Positions 9,101 to 16,862 of a stretch of 64,000 nt of DNA are shown piece by piece. Location: contig NZ_AP024484.1 of the NCBI RefSeq assembly GCF_017347605.1, forward strand, positions 434,001 through 498,000, in the 5' to 3' direction. A model generated the notes under the pieces. It was not told where the DNA came from, ran no database searches, and worked only from the letters and a program-made list of their open reading frames with translations. Made by a program: the position numbers and the translations under genes. The DNA comes from Prevotella herbatica. Its GTDB lineage: Bacteria; Bacteroidota; Bacteroidia; Bacteroidales; Bacteroidaceae. Positions within the stretch are counted from its first letter, which is position 1. Each line of letters opens with the position of its first letter.

Positions 9101-9208
9101 TTATCCTGCAATCCATACCGTGCAGCTAAGTAGCGCTGTGAGCGCTGCGATTAACCATATTAAGTTGGTTATGATTTTAATTAAGTCGTTGAAATCGTGA
9201 TAGCTCAC
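9101..9208 (-). CDS. 35-residue membrane-type peptide downstream of smalltalk gene
   Basis: GTG start at 9208, four bases after the smalltalk stop codon, then 35 codons to TAA at 9101, directly before the terminator. The peptide begins polar (YHDFNDLIKI) and continues hydrophobic (NLIWLIAALTALLSCTVW), resembling a single membrane helix or a minimal lipoprotein signal with LLSC. Tight spacing suggests translational coupling. It has no recognised family; its position between the smalltalk gene and the terminator is the main support. An N-acetylmuramoyl-L-alanine amidase often found near such cassettes is absent here. Confidence 0.45.
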   Translation of the reverse strand: MSYHDFNDLIKIITNLIWLIAALTALLSCTVWIAG

Positions 9209-9212
9209 TCGG

Positions 9213-9320
9213 CTATTCCTGCGTTTCGTTCTGTTGCGTTCCAAGCAACCCCAGAAGACTTGAAGCGATAGCGATTACTATCTTAATGATCCATGAAATG
9301 TTTACTTTGTTCTTATCCAT
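9213..9320 (-). CDS. Smalltalk-type small protein
   Basis: ATG at 9320, 35 residues, TAG at 9213. Short basic N-terminus (MDKNKVNISW), one hydrophobic segment (IIKIVIAIASSLLGLLG) and a polar tail (TQQNETQE). This size, layout and place directly behind an HU-like gene match what is annotated as smalltalk protein in Bacteroidota; function is unknown. It is expressed with the HU gene (70 bp upstream) and the following 35-residue peptide. Family assignment is from memory of the pattern, not from a search. Confidence 0.6.
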   Translation of the reverse strand: MDKNKVNISWIIKIVIAIASSLLGLLGTQQNETQE

Positions 9321-9390
9321 TGTTTTCTGTTTTTAATTCGTTGTTTGTTTAAAAGCAATGTCCCCCTGTGCGCATCAGGGGGAGCTATGT

Positions 9391-9861
9391 TTAAGGCTTT
9401 ACGACTCCGCCGTTTGGATCACCTGCAGCTGGTGCACCCTTGATCTTGTTGTACTCTGCGTACTCCTTGACTTGCGTACCTGTTACCAATGCCTTGGTGC
9501 GTGTCTTTGAACCTGCGTCTACATGTGCTTCCGGAGAGAAGCGGATGTTGACTTTCTTGATGTTCTTGGCAGGTGTGAACTCCTTGATACTGTCTGCGCC
9601 TACACACTTCAGTGTGAGCTTGAACGCGCCTAGTCCTGCGATCTTTACGATTTTTGAGTCCTGAAGTTCGGCTGTCATCACCTCTGCAAGTTCTGTGAGT
9701 ACTGCTAGTACATCACTCTTTTTAACAGAGCAGTTTGCCTGAATCTTTTCTGCCATGTCATCAAGTTGAGCTATTCCGTGATAGACGGCACGAGCGTAAA
9801 ACTTGTTATAGGTTTTCAGATTCTTTTTGTTTTTGTTCATGTAAATTTTGTAATTCAGCAT
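9391..9861 (-). CDS. HU-family (HU-HIG type) DNA-binding protein
   Basis: I take the start at 9861 (MLNYKIYMNKNKKN), giving 156 residues; an in-frame ATG at 9933 would add 24 unlikely residues. The core has the HU fold pattern (FYARAVYHGIAQLDDMAEKI, VLAVLTELAEVMTAEL, VKIAGLGAFKLTLKCVG, IRFSPEAHVD) and a Gly/Pro-rich tail typical of the longer HU-like proteins of Bacteroidota. It binds DNA as a dimer in known relatives. It heads an operon with the two small peptides. A good promoter lies at 9988-9995. Confidence 0.8.
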   Translation of the reverse strand: MLNYKIYMNKNKKNLKTYNKFYARAVYHGIAQLDDMAEKIQANCSVKKSDVLAVLTELAEVMTAELQDSKIVKIAGLGAFKLTLKCVGADSIKEFTPAKNIKKVNIRFSPEAHVDAGSKTRTKALVTGTQVKEYAEYNKIKGAPAAGDPNGGVVKP

Positions 9862-9987
9862 GTTTCTTTTTCCTTTCGTTTTAAATTGTTTTTTTACTGT
9901 TTGAGACTTGCTGAAAGCATCATATATGTGCACCTATAATGTTCCTCCTTTCATTAAGCCCAGTCACCTGATTTTCAAATGACGTTA

Positions 9988-10018
9988 CAAAGGTACTCGT
10001 ATTTTTTAAGGCTTGCAA
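9988..10018 (-). promoter_or_regulatory. HU operon promoter
   Basis: On the minus strand TTG (10016-10018) and TACCTTTG (9988-9995) are 20 bp apart, a good Bacteroidota -33/-7 pair. The predicted 5' UTR to the ATG at 9861 is ~120 nt. Positions 10019-10223 are AT-rich intergenic DNA in which nothing else is apparent. Confidence 0.6.
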
Positions 10019-10223
10019 TGAAATACTCGTTGGGGTGTTAGCCAAAGTAACGTTGACATGAATCTTAATATGACAATAGTTAAATACTACATAAAGTAAA
10101 ATATATAAGCAGACTTCGATATTAATTTAAATCACGCTGGCATTATTTCTACTTTTATATTGCATTTTCGTGAAATATTCACAAAAATAATATATAAATT
10201 AATCATTTATAATATTTTATTTG

Positions 10224-10231
10224 TAGCTTTG
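10224..10231 (+). promoter_or_regulatory. Promoter of the AbiL-type pair
   Basis: TAGCTTTG, a consensus -7, 25 bp before the ATG at 10257. No convincing -33 is seen in the AT-rich DNA upstream. The short leader suggests constitutive expression of the pair. Confidence 0.55.
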
Positions 10232-10256
10232 CACACAGAATATAATAAATAAGACT

Positions 10257-11579
10257 ATGATAGCAGAATTCAAAATCAAGAACTTCTATTCGCTTAAGGA
10301 CGAACAAACACTTAGTTTCATCCCAACGAATGACAAGACTTCTGAAGACGTTTACACTGAGAATGTAGCCGATGGCATTCGTTTGCTGAAAATCGGATGC
10401 ATCTATGGTTCAAATGCTTCAGGAAAGACAAATATCCTGCATGCTTTAGATTTCTTCTCACATTTCATGGTTGATACTAGCCAGAAAAAAGGTGATGAAA
10501 CTGGTGTTATTCCATTTCTTCTGGATAACGTTTCAAATAAAGAAAAAACAGAGTTTGAAATGACATTCTATCTTATGCAAGAAAGATATAAACTGAATCT
10601 TATACTTGATCGTAAAATCGTTTATAAAGAGATATTACAGGTATATACTTCTCCTCAGCCTACATTATTGTATGATAGGACATATAATGCGGATACAGAT
10701 TCTACTGAAATAAAATTTGGCTCAAAAGCTGGTCTGTTGAAGAAAAAGCGAGATGCTATTGAAGGAAATACCATTAGTAATCGATCAGTAATTGCAGCTT
10801 TTGGTATTTCTAACGTGGAAAAAAGCAAGCTAAATCTGGTGTACGAAATGTTTTCAAATCACATTGCACCAGCCATGTTACCAACAAACTCACTTATGGG
10901 ATTCATTAAAAAGAATCTTAGAGACCGTAGAAATGATAAAATGAAAAAGTTCATCCTTCATTTCTTGAAAGCATCAGATTTCAATATTTCCGATATATCA
11001 ATACATGATGAGGAAATAAAGATAAATTCGGATATGGAAGCATTTATTAGAAATGCACCAAGTATGTCAGATAAAGAAAAGGATGAAATCATCCAAAATG
11101 GTACTATCAAAAGGGAAGAATTATTTTTCACTCATCATACTACTAATGGGGAAGCAGAACTCAACGAAGAATTGGAGTCAATGGGAACTAAAAGATATAT
11201 GGGACTGGCAACAATACTTTATGATTTGTTGGCACGTGGTGTTTTTCTCCCTATTGATGAAATAGAAACAAGTATTCATTATGAACTACTTTCATACTTC
11301 ATTAGAGTGTTCCTTGTTAATAGCAAGAAGCATTCACAATTGATTATGACAACTCACGACATCAATCTTTTAGATGAAAATTATATTCGCCGAGATACCA
11401 TTTGGTTTACAGATAAGAACGACTGTGGAGAAACTCAACTCCTTAGACTATCATCACTGGGGCTGCATAAAACCATTTCTGTTTACAATGCATATAGACA
11501 GGAGAAGTTAGTTGATCTTCCATTCACTGAAAGTATCTATATAGATAAAAATTTGTACGATGAAGAATCAGAAAACTAA
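10257..11579 (+). CDS. AbiLi/RloA-type AAA ATPase (phage defence)
   Basis: 440 residues. It opens with the FKIKNFYSL segment of SMC/OLD-like ATPases, then Walker A GSNASGKTN (about 52-60). A late Walker B lies in VFLPIDEIETS (about 330), followed by an H-loop, IMTTHDINLLD. No separate nuclease domain is seen. The next gene overlaps it by 20 bp and encodes an RloB protein. An ATPase of this class with RloB is the AbiL layout known for abortive phage infection; by analogy the ATPase senses infection and the partner acts. The trigger and target cannot be read from sequence. Confidence 0.75.
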   Translation: MIAEFKIKNFYSLKDEQTLSFIPTNDKTSEDVYTENVADGIRLLKIGCIYGSNASGKTNILHALDFFSHFMVDTSQKKGDETGVIPFLLDNVSNKEKTEFEMTFYLMQERYKLNLILDRKIVYKEILQVYTSPQPTLLYDRTYNADTDSTEIKFGSKAGLLKKKRDAIEGNTISNRSVIAAFGISNVEKSKLNLVYEMFSNHIAPAMLPTNSLMGFIKKNLRDRRNDKMKKFILHFLKASDFNISDISIHDEEIKINSDMEAFIRNAPSMSDKEKDEIIQNGTIKREELFFTHHTTNGEAELNEELESMGTKRYMGLATILYDLLARGVFLPIDEIETSIHYELLSYFIRVFLVNSKKHSQLIMTTHDINLLDENYIRRDTIWFTDKNDCGETQLLRLSSLGLHKTISVYNAYRQEKLVDLPFTESIYIDKNLYDEESEN

Positions 11580-12168
11580 ACCCATTAGAAAAAGTATAGC
11601 TGTCATTGGTGAAGGATTGACGGAATACAGATATATTGAATCTATGCGAACAAACGAGCGCTACCGATTTCACTTATTTCCAGGTGTTCCCAAACATTCC
11701 GATATCAATGATATGGTTGCATTGGCACAGAGAAGACTCAACGAGGGTTATGACTATGTACTCTGCCTTGTAGATATGGACGTAATATTAAGCAATCAAG
11801 AAAAGTTAAGACAATACAAACTATTACAGAAACAAAACCGTAAAATTGAGTTCATAGAGTCTAACCCATGTACGGAATATTGGTTCTTGATGCATTACAT
11901 GCCTCACTCTTCAAGTAAGGAGTATCCTACATACGATGCTGTAGCAAAGGAACTGCGTAAATATATCCCCGATTATGACAAAAGCGAGGAATTCTTCAAC
12001 AAGACAGATATATACAAATATCTAAAAGAAAATAGCGACATGCCCCGTGCAATTGAGATCTCGCGAGATTTAGACCATTTGAGAGAGAATGAACCAGATG
12101 TATATAAGTCTTATTCACAGATGTACAAACTATTTGATAAGATACTAGAAATAACACAGAAAAAATAA
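11560..12168 (+). CDS. RloB domain protein (AbiLii-type)
   Basis: 202 residues; the ATG at 11560 overlaps the end of the ATPase gene by 20 bp, which implies coupled translation. RloB/TOPRIM-like features: IGEGLTEYRYIE near the N-terminus (conserved Glu), YVLCLVDMDV (acidic DxD) near residue 70, and SNPCTEYWFLMHY near 105. The acidic layout suggests metal-dependent nucleic-acid chemistry, as proposed for OLD/TOPRIM relatives. It completes a two-gene AbiL-type defence system. The overlap and shared promoter support an obligate pair. Confidence 0.75.
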   Translation: MKNQKTKPIRKSIAVIGEGLTEYRYIESMRTNERYRFHLFPGVPKHSDINDMVALAQRRLNEGYDYVLCLVDMDVILSNQEKLRQYKLLQKQNRKIEFIESNPCTEYWFLMHYMPHSSSKEYPTYDAVAKELRKYIPDYDKSEEFFNKTDIYKYLKENSDMPRAIEISRDLDHLRENEPDVYKSYSQMYKLFDKILEITQKK

Positions 12169-12194
12169 CAAACATATATGAAACTTTAATGCAG

Positions 12195-12335
12195 CTTACT
12201 GCATTCGTCTGCGTAATCTGCGCTATCTGCGGGAGAATATCACGCAAGCGTACTCAAGCTATATTGCACAAAGAACCCCAAATATCTCCCGCAGATCACG
12301 CTGATAATCGCAGACAAACCACAAAACCACAACCT
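12195..12335. repeat. CTGCG-type interspersed repeat downstream of AbiL pair
   Basis: CTGCGGGAGAATATCACGCA and, ~70 bp on, the inverted unit TCTCCCGCAGATCACGC. The left part, with AAGCGTACTCAA, is a close direct copy of 8975-9013, so the HU-smalltalk-AbiL module lies between two same-orientation copies. Positions 12169-12375 contain no other feature. Confidence 0.6.
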
Positions 12336-12452
12336 CATTTCTCTGCGGGAGAACTCCCGTTCCTCCTCGCGCACGTACATAGGGTTTTCAAGAAATACTA
12401 GCGTCTAAGCGTCTTGTCATTGATTATCAACATGCTACGTTTCAAATCTTCA

Positions 12453-14534
12453 TTAATCAAGTGGCACCATCGTGTCATTTGTAGCGATGTCATAACGGCG
12501 AGACTTTCCCCTTGTCAGCTTAAACTTATTCCTCATCAGAATATGTCCTACACGCATGATGTTGCTGTTGTTGATGCTGATGTTACGATACTTCGTTTTC
12601 ATTTTCTGCACAATCTCCGTTGCCGTGAGACGCATCGCCTTTTCCTCTTTCGCAGGACGATGAAACATCTCAAAGAAAATGTCATCCATGCAGTCAATCT
12701 GTAGAAAGTCGGCATTAGCAAGCTGAATCTGATGTTCCGCCTCGTTGTCGAAATATGTTCTCGCTCCCGATTTTATTTCCTCAACTGCCTGCGCATACAT
12801 CTGTTCATAGTTCACTGCCGTGCTTGTGTCTATGCGTTCCTTTACCCTGATACACATGTATCGTCGTGAACCGGTATAGTCTATCAACGGTTGAGGATTG
12901 TTGGTCGTACCGATGAAGGCAGCATATCGCTTGTGCTGCTGCGTGATACTCTCATATAGATTGCGGAACTTCACGTCCACTGCCTGCAACATGTATTTAA
13001 GAAATGCTGTCTGGCGCTTTGAAATACTGTCATATTCATCTATGTTTATCAATATAAATCGGCTCAATGCCTTCACGGCATCCTCCTTCTTCGTGAAGTC
13101 CACACGGTCTGTGTAGTAAATCTGCTGTTCGTCAGGGATGATCATTCTGCAAAATGTTGACTTTCCGTCTCCCTGTTCGCCTACCAACAGCGGAACAAGT
13201 GAATTACCGTGCATGGAGTTCCTGCGCATCCATTGGCTCACCATACCGATAAACCACAGATGAAAGTTCTTCACCCAGTCCTGGTTATCCGTTTTCACCC
13301 TCTGGGCAAACTTGTCTATGCGGTCCTCGCCATCCCATTTTGGTAGATAAGTTATCCAGTCGGCAATCGGGTCGTAATCTTCTGTGAATGATGATTCTAT
13401 GAATCGCTTCACGTCCTTGTCCCATGCGTCAATACCCTCAGCCTTTGCATTGATTGTTATCGTGTTGAGAACCTCTTTTGTAACCGAGTTCCACGAAAAT
13501 ATAAAACTGTCACGTTCCCTGTATTCGCAGTCGTTTGTGATCTCATTCTTGCGGAAAGCATATCTCACGGCAAGAAACGTGCGCAGTCTTTCCATGTCAA
13601 TAGTCATCTTTGATACCGCACAGTCTGATTTTGGCGCACTCGTGTCATAGACATTGCGGAAGCAGTTGCGCACGATATAATCAAAATTACAATATGGCGC
13701 ATGTCGCATCAGTCTCTTGATGCAGAACTCCTCCGCAAGACCGTTGCGCTGACAGTTTTTCGCAAGTTCCGTCACAATCTCGTCCATATCCATATCCACG
13801 GCATTGTTGATTAGATTCAGAAATATTGTCTGAAACTTCGCCATTGCCATGTGCTGCTTTTCATAAAAAGGAATCACGCCACTCTCCCTGCCTGCATTGT
13901 AGCTTGTCTTCTTCATCTGATAGCGAATCTCACTTTTCACCCTTTTCTCAACGCCTTCATGTGGCTGCTGAAGAATCATCGGTATAGCACTGGCATTAAG
14001 AAACACATGCTCGTCCGTGCTTATTCTGCATACAGTCTGGGTGGTAGGCACTGTTCGCTCGCATTTGATGCCAAGTTCCGCCTCGTAAAACTTAGCACAT
14101 GTGAAGTAGGCATGCTGATGAAAGAAGCAGATGTCCTGTTCTGTCTGTGGCAGCGTACCGTCTGGCAGAGTAAATGCCACTACGATTTTCAGCGACTTCG
14201 CCGATGCTCCGGTAAAGCACATCAATGTCTGCGGAAGTCCCTCTGCAAGAAACTTCAGATTGTTCAGCCAACCGTCCTCTGCCTTGAATGACAGCAATAC
14301 ATAGCCCGTGTACTGTTTTCTGCACAAAGAAAACTGTATCTGTGGCAGTTCTGCCGTCTCAGTCAACTTCATACCCGCAATATTGGGGTATGAGTTGAGG
14401 GCATATCGCAGTTTATTGCACTGTTTTTGGTATTTTTCACCTCGAATCATGACAAACAAATCGTCAAGACTCGTCAATTTTTGTTTGATTTCCTGTTTTG
14501 TCTTATACAAGACATTGATTTTAGATATTTTCAT
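12453..14534 (-). CDS. VapE-family SF3-like helicase with BT4734-like N-terminus
   Basis: 693 residues. The N-terminal ~200 residues fit the BT4734/VirE-N region found before Bacteroidota VapE helicases. The VapE core has WDGEDRIDKFAQRV, Walker A LVGEQGDGKST (about 444-454), Walker B LINIDEYDS (about 493) and a sensor-like FIGTTNNPQPL (about 540). The C-terminal part (about 570-693) resembles DUF3874. VapE helicases are related to Rep/primase-helicase proteins of phage satellites and prophages. It is the only gene of the element at 12376-14781. No promoter consensus lies directly upstream; the 22-bp array occupies that space. Confidence 0.8.
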   Translation of the reverse strand: MKISKINVLYKTKQEIKQKLTSLDDLFVMIRGEKYQKQCNKLRYALNSYPNIAGMKLTETAELPQIQFSLCRKQYTGYVLLSFKAEDGWLNNLKFLAEGLPQTLMCFTGASAKSLKIVVAFTLPDGTLPQTEQDICFFHQHAYFTCAKFYEAELGIKCERTVPTTQTVCRISTDEHVFLNASAIPMILQQPHEGVEKRVKSEIRYQMKKTSYNAGRESGVIPFYEKQHMAMAKFQTIFLNLINNAVDMDMDEIVTELAKNCQRNGLAEEFCIKRLMRHAPYCNFDYIVRNCFRNVYDTSAPKSDCAVSKMTIDMERLRTFLAVRYAFRKNEITNDCEYRERDSFIFSWNSVTKEVLNTITINAKAEGIDAWDKDVKRFIESSFTEDYDPIADWITYLPKWDGEDRIDKFAQRVKTDNQDWVKNFHLWFIGMVSQWMRRNSMHGNSLVPLLVGEQGDGKSTFCRMIIPDEQQIYYTDRVDFTKKEDAVKALSRFILINIDEYDSISKRQTAFLKYMLQAVDVKFRNLYESITQQHKRYAAFIGTTNNPQPLIDYTGSRRYMCIRVKERIDTSTAVNYEQMYAQAVEEIKSGARTYFDNEAEHQIQLANADFLQIDCMDDIFFEMFHRPAKEEKAMRLTATEIVQKMKTKYRNISINNSNIMRVGHILMRNKFKLTRGKSRRYDIATNDTMVPLD

Positions 14535-14561
14535 TCTGTTTTTTCGTTTTTATGAGCTAAA

Positions 14562-14676
14562 TTTCCGTTCTACGAAGCATTGTTTGCGTTTGTACGTGGA
14601 AACGTTTCTGTTGCTACGACATAAAGTTTGCGTTTCATCGATCAAACGTTTCCGTTTCTACGTAGAAACGTTTTTG
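14562..14676. repeat. Iteron-like array, 22-bp period, upstream of VapE gene
   Basis: Units start at 14562, 14583, 14605, 14627, 14649 and 14671: one 21-bp step, then exact 22-bp steps. The consensus begins TTTSCGTTTCTACG and ends near GAAACG, and one junction is the perfect 18-bp palindrome CGTTTCTACGTAGAAACG. The same array with the same first 21-bp step is at 61201-61330, and three units are at 63862-63927. There are no unique spacers, so it is not CRISPR. Directly upstream of a helicase gene, it is a candidate origin or Rep-binding site. Confidence 0.75.
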
Positions 14677-14774
14677 TTATTTGCCATTTTACCGACAGTA
14701 TGTTTTTGAAAAACAGCATCTAATACGTTGATTATCAGCAAATAGACGTTTCGACGCTTATTAATTTGTAAAAC

Positions 14775-14971
14775 CTATGTATCATTTTCCAGTTCTCTGA
14801 GTATGCGCCTTACCCGTGAGGGTTTGATGTAGTACTCGTATTTACACTGGTTGCATACCTGTCGATAAGTTCCAGACTTCATGCGTTCTAACTTCTGTTT
14901 AGGAAGTTCACGCCCGCATTTCTGGCATCTGATTGTTTCGGGGAGGGTTCCCCGATTGATAAATTTGACAT
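14775..14971 (-). pseudogene. Zinc-ribbon small protein, apparently broken at both ends
   Basis: An open frame from 14981 to TAG at 14775 encodes INRGTLPETIRCQKCGRELP, then VCNQCKYEYY and a basic helical tail (SRVRRILRELEN): two CxxC pairs of a zinc ribbon. No ATG, GTG or TTG starts this frame upstream of the first CxxC. The ATG at 14971 is in another frame and gives only 27 residues, so a start-proximal frameshift is likely. The stop codon lies inside the right terminal repeat of the VapE element, suggesting insertion also trimmed the C-terminus. It sits between the VapE element and the primase-helicase gene and may once have been in that operon. Confidence 0.4.
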
Positions 14972-14995
14972 AATCGTTGTTTTAATTGTTAATAT

Positions 14996-16861
14996 TTAGA
15001 ACGGGCATTCAGTAGGAGGCTTTGGGCTGAAGTCAATCTCCTGAGAAGTGGCTTCATGCTTCGTCCAGTCGCTCTCATCCTCACTGATGGGACTATACGT
15101 CTTATCGAAGTTCTGATTGCAGCCAGCATACCGCATGGTGTCCGTAGAATACTTCAGCGCAACGGTACCCGTCTTTCCGATCTCATTCCAACGGCACTTG
15201 ATGCAGTTCCAGTACGTTACTTCCTTCAGCGGGTCCTCGTCCTTCTTGCGGTCAAGCCAGAACACGTAATCACTCTTGTTTCCGAAGTCACTGCTACCAA
15301 AGATGTCGTTGATGGTGAGCTTCGTCTTGTCGTCAAACTTGCGGGGATGATGCATCATGAACACAGGCACTTTATACTGATGGGCGAACTGTACAATCTT
15401 CATCAGCAGCATCGTGTACTTCATTGTGTCCGTGATGCCTGTCTGCTCTGGTAGCTGAATCCAGTTGAAAGGGTCTATAATCAGCATGTCGCACAGTCCC
15501 TGGTAATACTCCTGCTGCGCTATATGCAGGATGCCGTCGATGTCGTTGGTCACGTTTGCGTCAATCTCACGGATATACTCCCTACAGATTTCCTTTCCTC
15601 GCTGATAGGCTGGCTCAATCAGTTTGCCCTTGCTGAACTCCTTACCAGTCATAACGTTGATCATCTCAGAATAGTGACGGGCTGTAGGATATTTCTCTGG
15701 ACTATAAACGAGGATGTGCGTGCCGTAAAGATGCACCATGCTCATCATGATGAAGTTCATCATCGTTGACTTTCCACTGCCCGGAGCGGCAAAACCAAGA
15801 TAGATCAGTCCGTCCTCAATCCTGAAGATGTTGTTCAGCTTCGCCACGTGCAGGTCCTTCGCCTTTGGCAGTCCGTTCTCGTAAAGGTCATCAAGCTGTG
15901 ACTCCACCGTGTCCAGTTCCACGAGTCCCGCAATGTTCATCTTCTTTGCGTGCTCAATGCACCACACCACGGCATCCCTGCCTTTCTCCATAAGCATCTG
16001 GTTGGCATCCTTGGCACAGTGCATGTTGTCCTCGCCCTCGCCATCCTTCCATCTGTAAGTCCAGTCAACGCTCTTCATCCGTGACTCCCCGAAGTAAGCA
16101 GCAACCTTGTTGCGTGCCTCAATACCAGGCTCATCTGTATCTCCCGCATAGATAATCGTTGCACCGCTGAAATAGTCCTTGTATTTGTCGAAACATCGCA
16201 GGTCGCTCTGTGCCCCGTTGGGTAGACTCACCACCGCCTCATAACCACATTCGGTGCAGGCTGCCGTGTCCATCATGCCCTCTGTGATGAGTATCTGCGA
16301 GGCACCTATGGCACTGTTGATGTTATAGGGAATCTTCTCGCAGCCCTGTTCAAAGAAGAACTTCTTTTCGGTCTTTGAAGCCAGTTTAAACTGCACGTCA
16401 ACGGTGTTGCTGCCGTCGATGAACGGGAATCCGATATACTCCTCCTTTGTCGTTCCGTGCTCAATCACCCTTGTCCTGATGCCAAGTTTATGTGCCGTCT
16501 CGGTGCTGATGCATCTGAATTTGAGATACTCCATCGTCTTTGTACCGAAGCTGGGCATGAAATAATCAGCCGTAGGCAGGTTGTATTTCTTCTTGGCATA
16601 CCGCTTTTCCTGTCCTTCCTTCCATGTCTTGAAATGGCTTTCAAGTAGAAACACCGTTCCGCATCTGAAGCAGTGTCCCCAACCCGTATCAAGGTCAATG
16701 CTCACGCAGTCGGAATTGGGCTTGTTGCCCTCGTGGCTGCTGCATTCAGGACACTTGCATCTTATCTTTCCGCTCGTCTTTGCGCTTGTGGACCGTGATA
16801 TCTGTAAATCCTCCTTTGCTACAACCTTGTGACCGTAGCCGTCATCATAAGTCTGTGCCAT
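14996..16861 (-). CDS. Primase-helicase (zinc finger, TOPRIM, DnaB-like ATPase)
   Basis: 621 residues with the layout of T7 gp4-like proteins. A zinc finger (CKCPEC about 34-39, CFRCG about 66) is followed by TOPRIM motifs (LITEGMMDTA near 190, YAGDTDEPG near 237). A RecA/DnaB-type ATPase follows, with Walker A APGSGKST near 357, Walker B MLIIDPFN near 459 and MHHPRK near 505. It should make primers and unwind DNA during replication of a phage or mobile element. Its ATG is one base past the stop codon of the DUF4373 gene, so the two are cotranscribed and probably coupled. Confidence 0.8.
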   Translation of the reverse strand: MAQTYDDGYGHKVVAKEDLQISRSTSAKTSGKIRCKCPECSSHEGNKPNSDCVSIDLDTGWGHCFRCGTVFLLESHFKTWKEGQEKRYAKKKYNLPTADYFMPSFGTKTMEYLKFRCISTETAHKLGIRTRVIEHGTTKEEYIGFPFIDGSNTVDVQFKLASKTEKKFFFEQGCEKIPYNINSAIGASQILITEGMMDTAACTECGYEAVVSLPNGAQSDLRCFDKYKDYFSGATIIYAGDTDEPGIEARNKVAAYFGESRMKSVDWTYRWKDGEGEDNMHCAKDANQMLMEKGRDAVVWCIEHAKKMNIAGLVELDTVESQLDDLYENGLPKAKDLHVAKLNNIFRIEDGLIYLGFAAPGSGKSTMMNFIMMSMVHLYGTHILVYSPEKYPTARHYSEMINVMTGKEFSKGKLIEPAYQRGKEICREYIREIDANVTNDIDGILHIAQQEYYQGLCDMLIIDPFNWIQLPEQTGITDTMKYTMLLMKIVQFAHQYKVPVFMMHHPRKFDDKTKLTINDIFGSSDFGNKSDYVFWLDRKKDEDPLKEVTYWNCIKCRWNEIGKTGTVALKYSTDTMRYAGCNQNFDKTYSPISEDESDWTKHEATSQEIDFSPKPPTECPF

Positions 16862-16862
16862 G

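Larger units (their letters stand above)
12376..14781. mobile_element. VapE element: helicase gene between terminal inverted repeats
   Basis: A 2406-bp unit bounded by imperfect inverted repeats of about 60 bp. The left end starts TACATAGGGTTTTC; the right end, read inward on the minus strand, starts TACATAGGTTTTAC. Both then share AGCGTC and ATCAAC blocks at like spacing. It contains one gene (VapE family) and a six-unit 22-bp array upstream of it. A 428-bp copy with the same two ends and array is at 61015-61442. No transposase was seen, so movement could rely on the VapE protein or on factors elsewhere. The outer TA dinucleotides could be a TA target duplication. Confidence 0.7.

Noticed and set aside
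14562..14676. CRISPR array
   Set aside because: Units are contiguous with a 22-bp period and no unique spacers, and no cas gene is present; iteron-like is the better reading.
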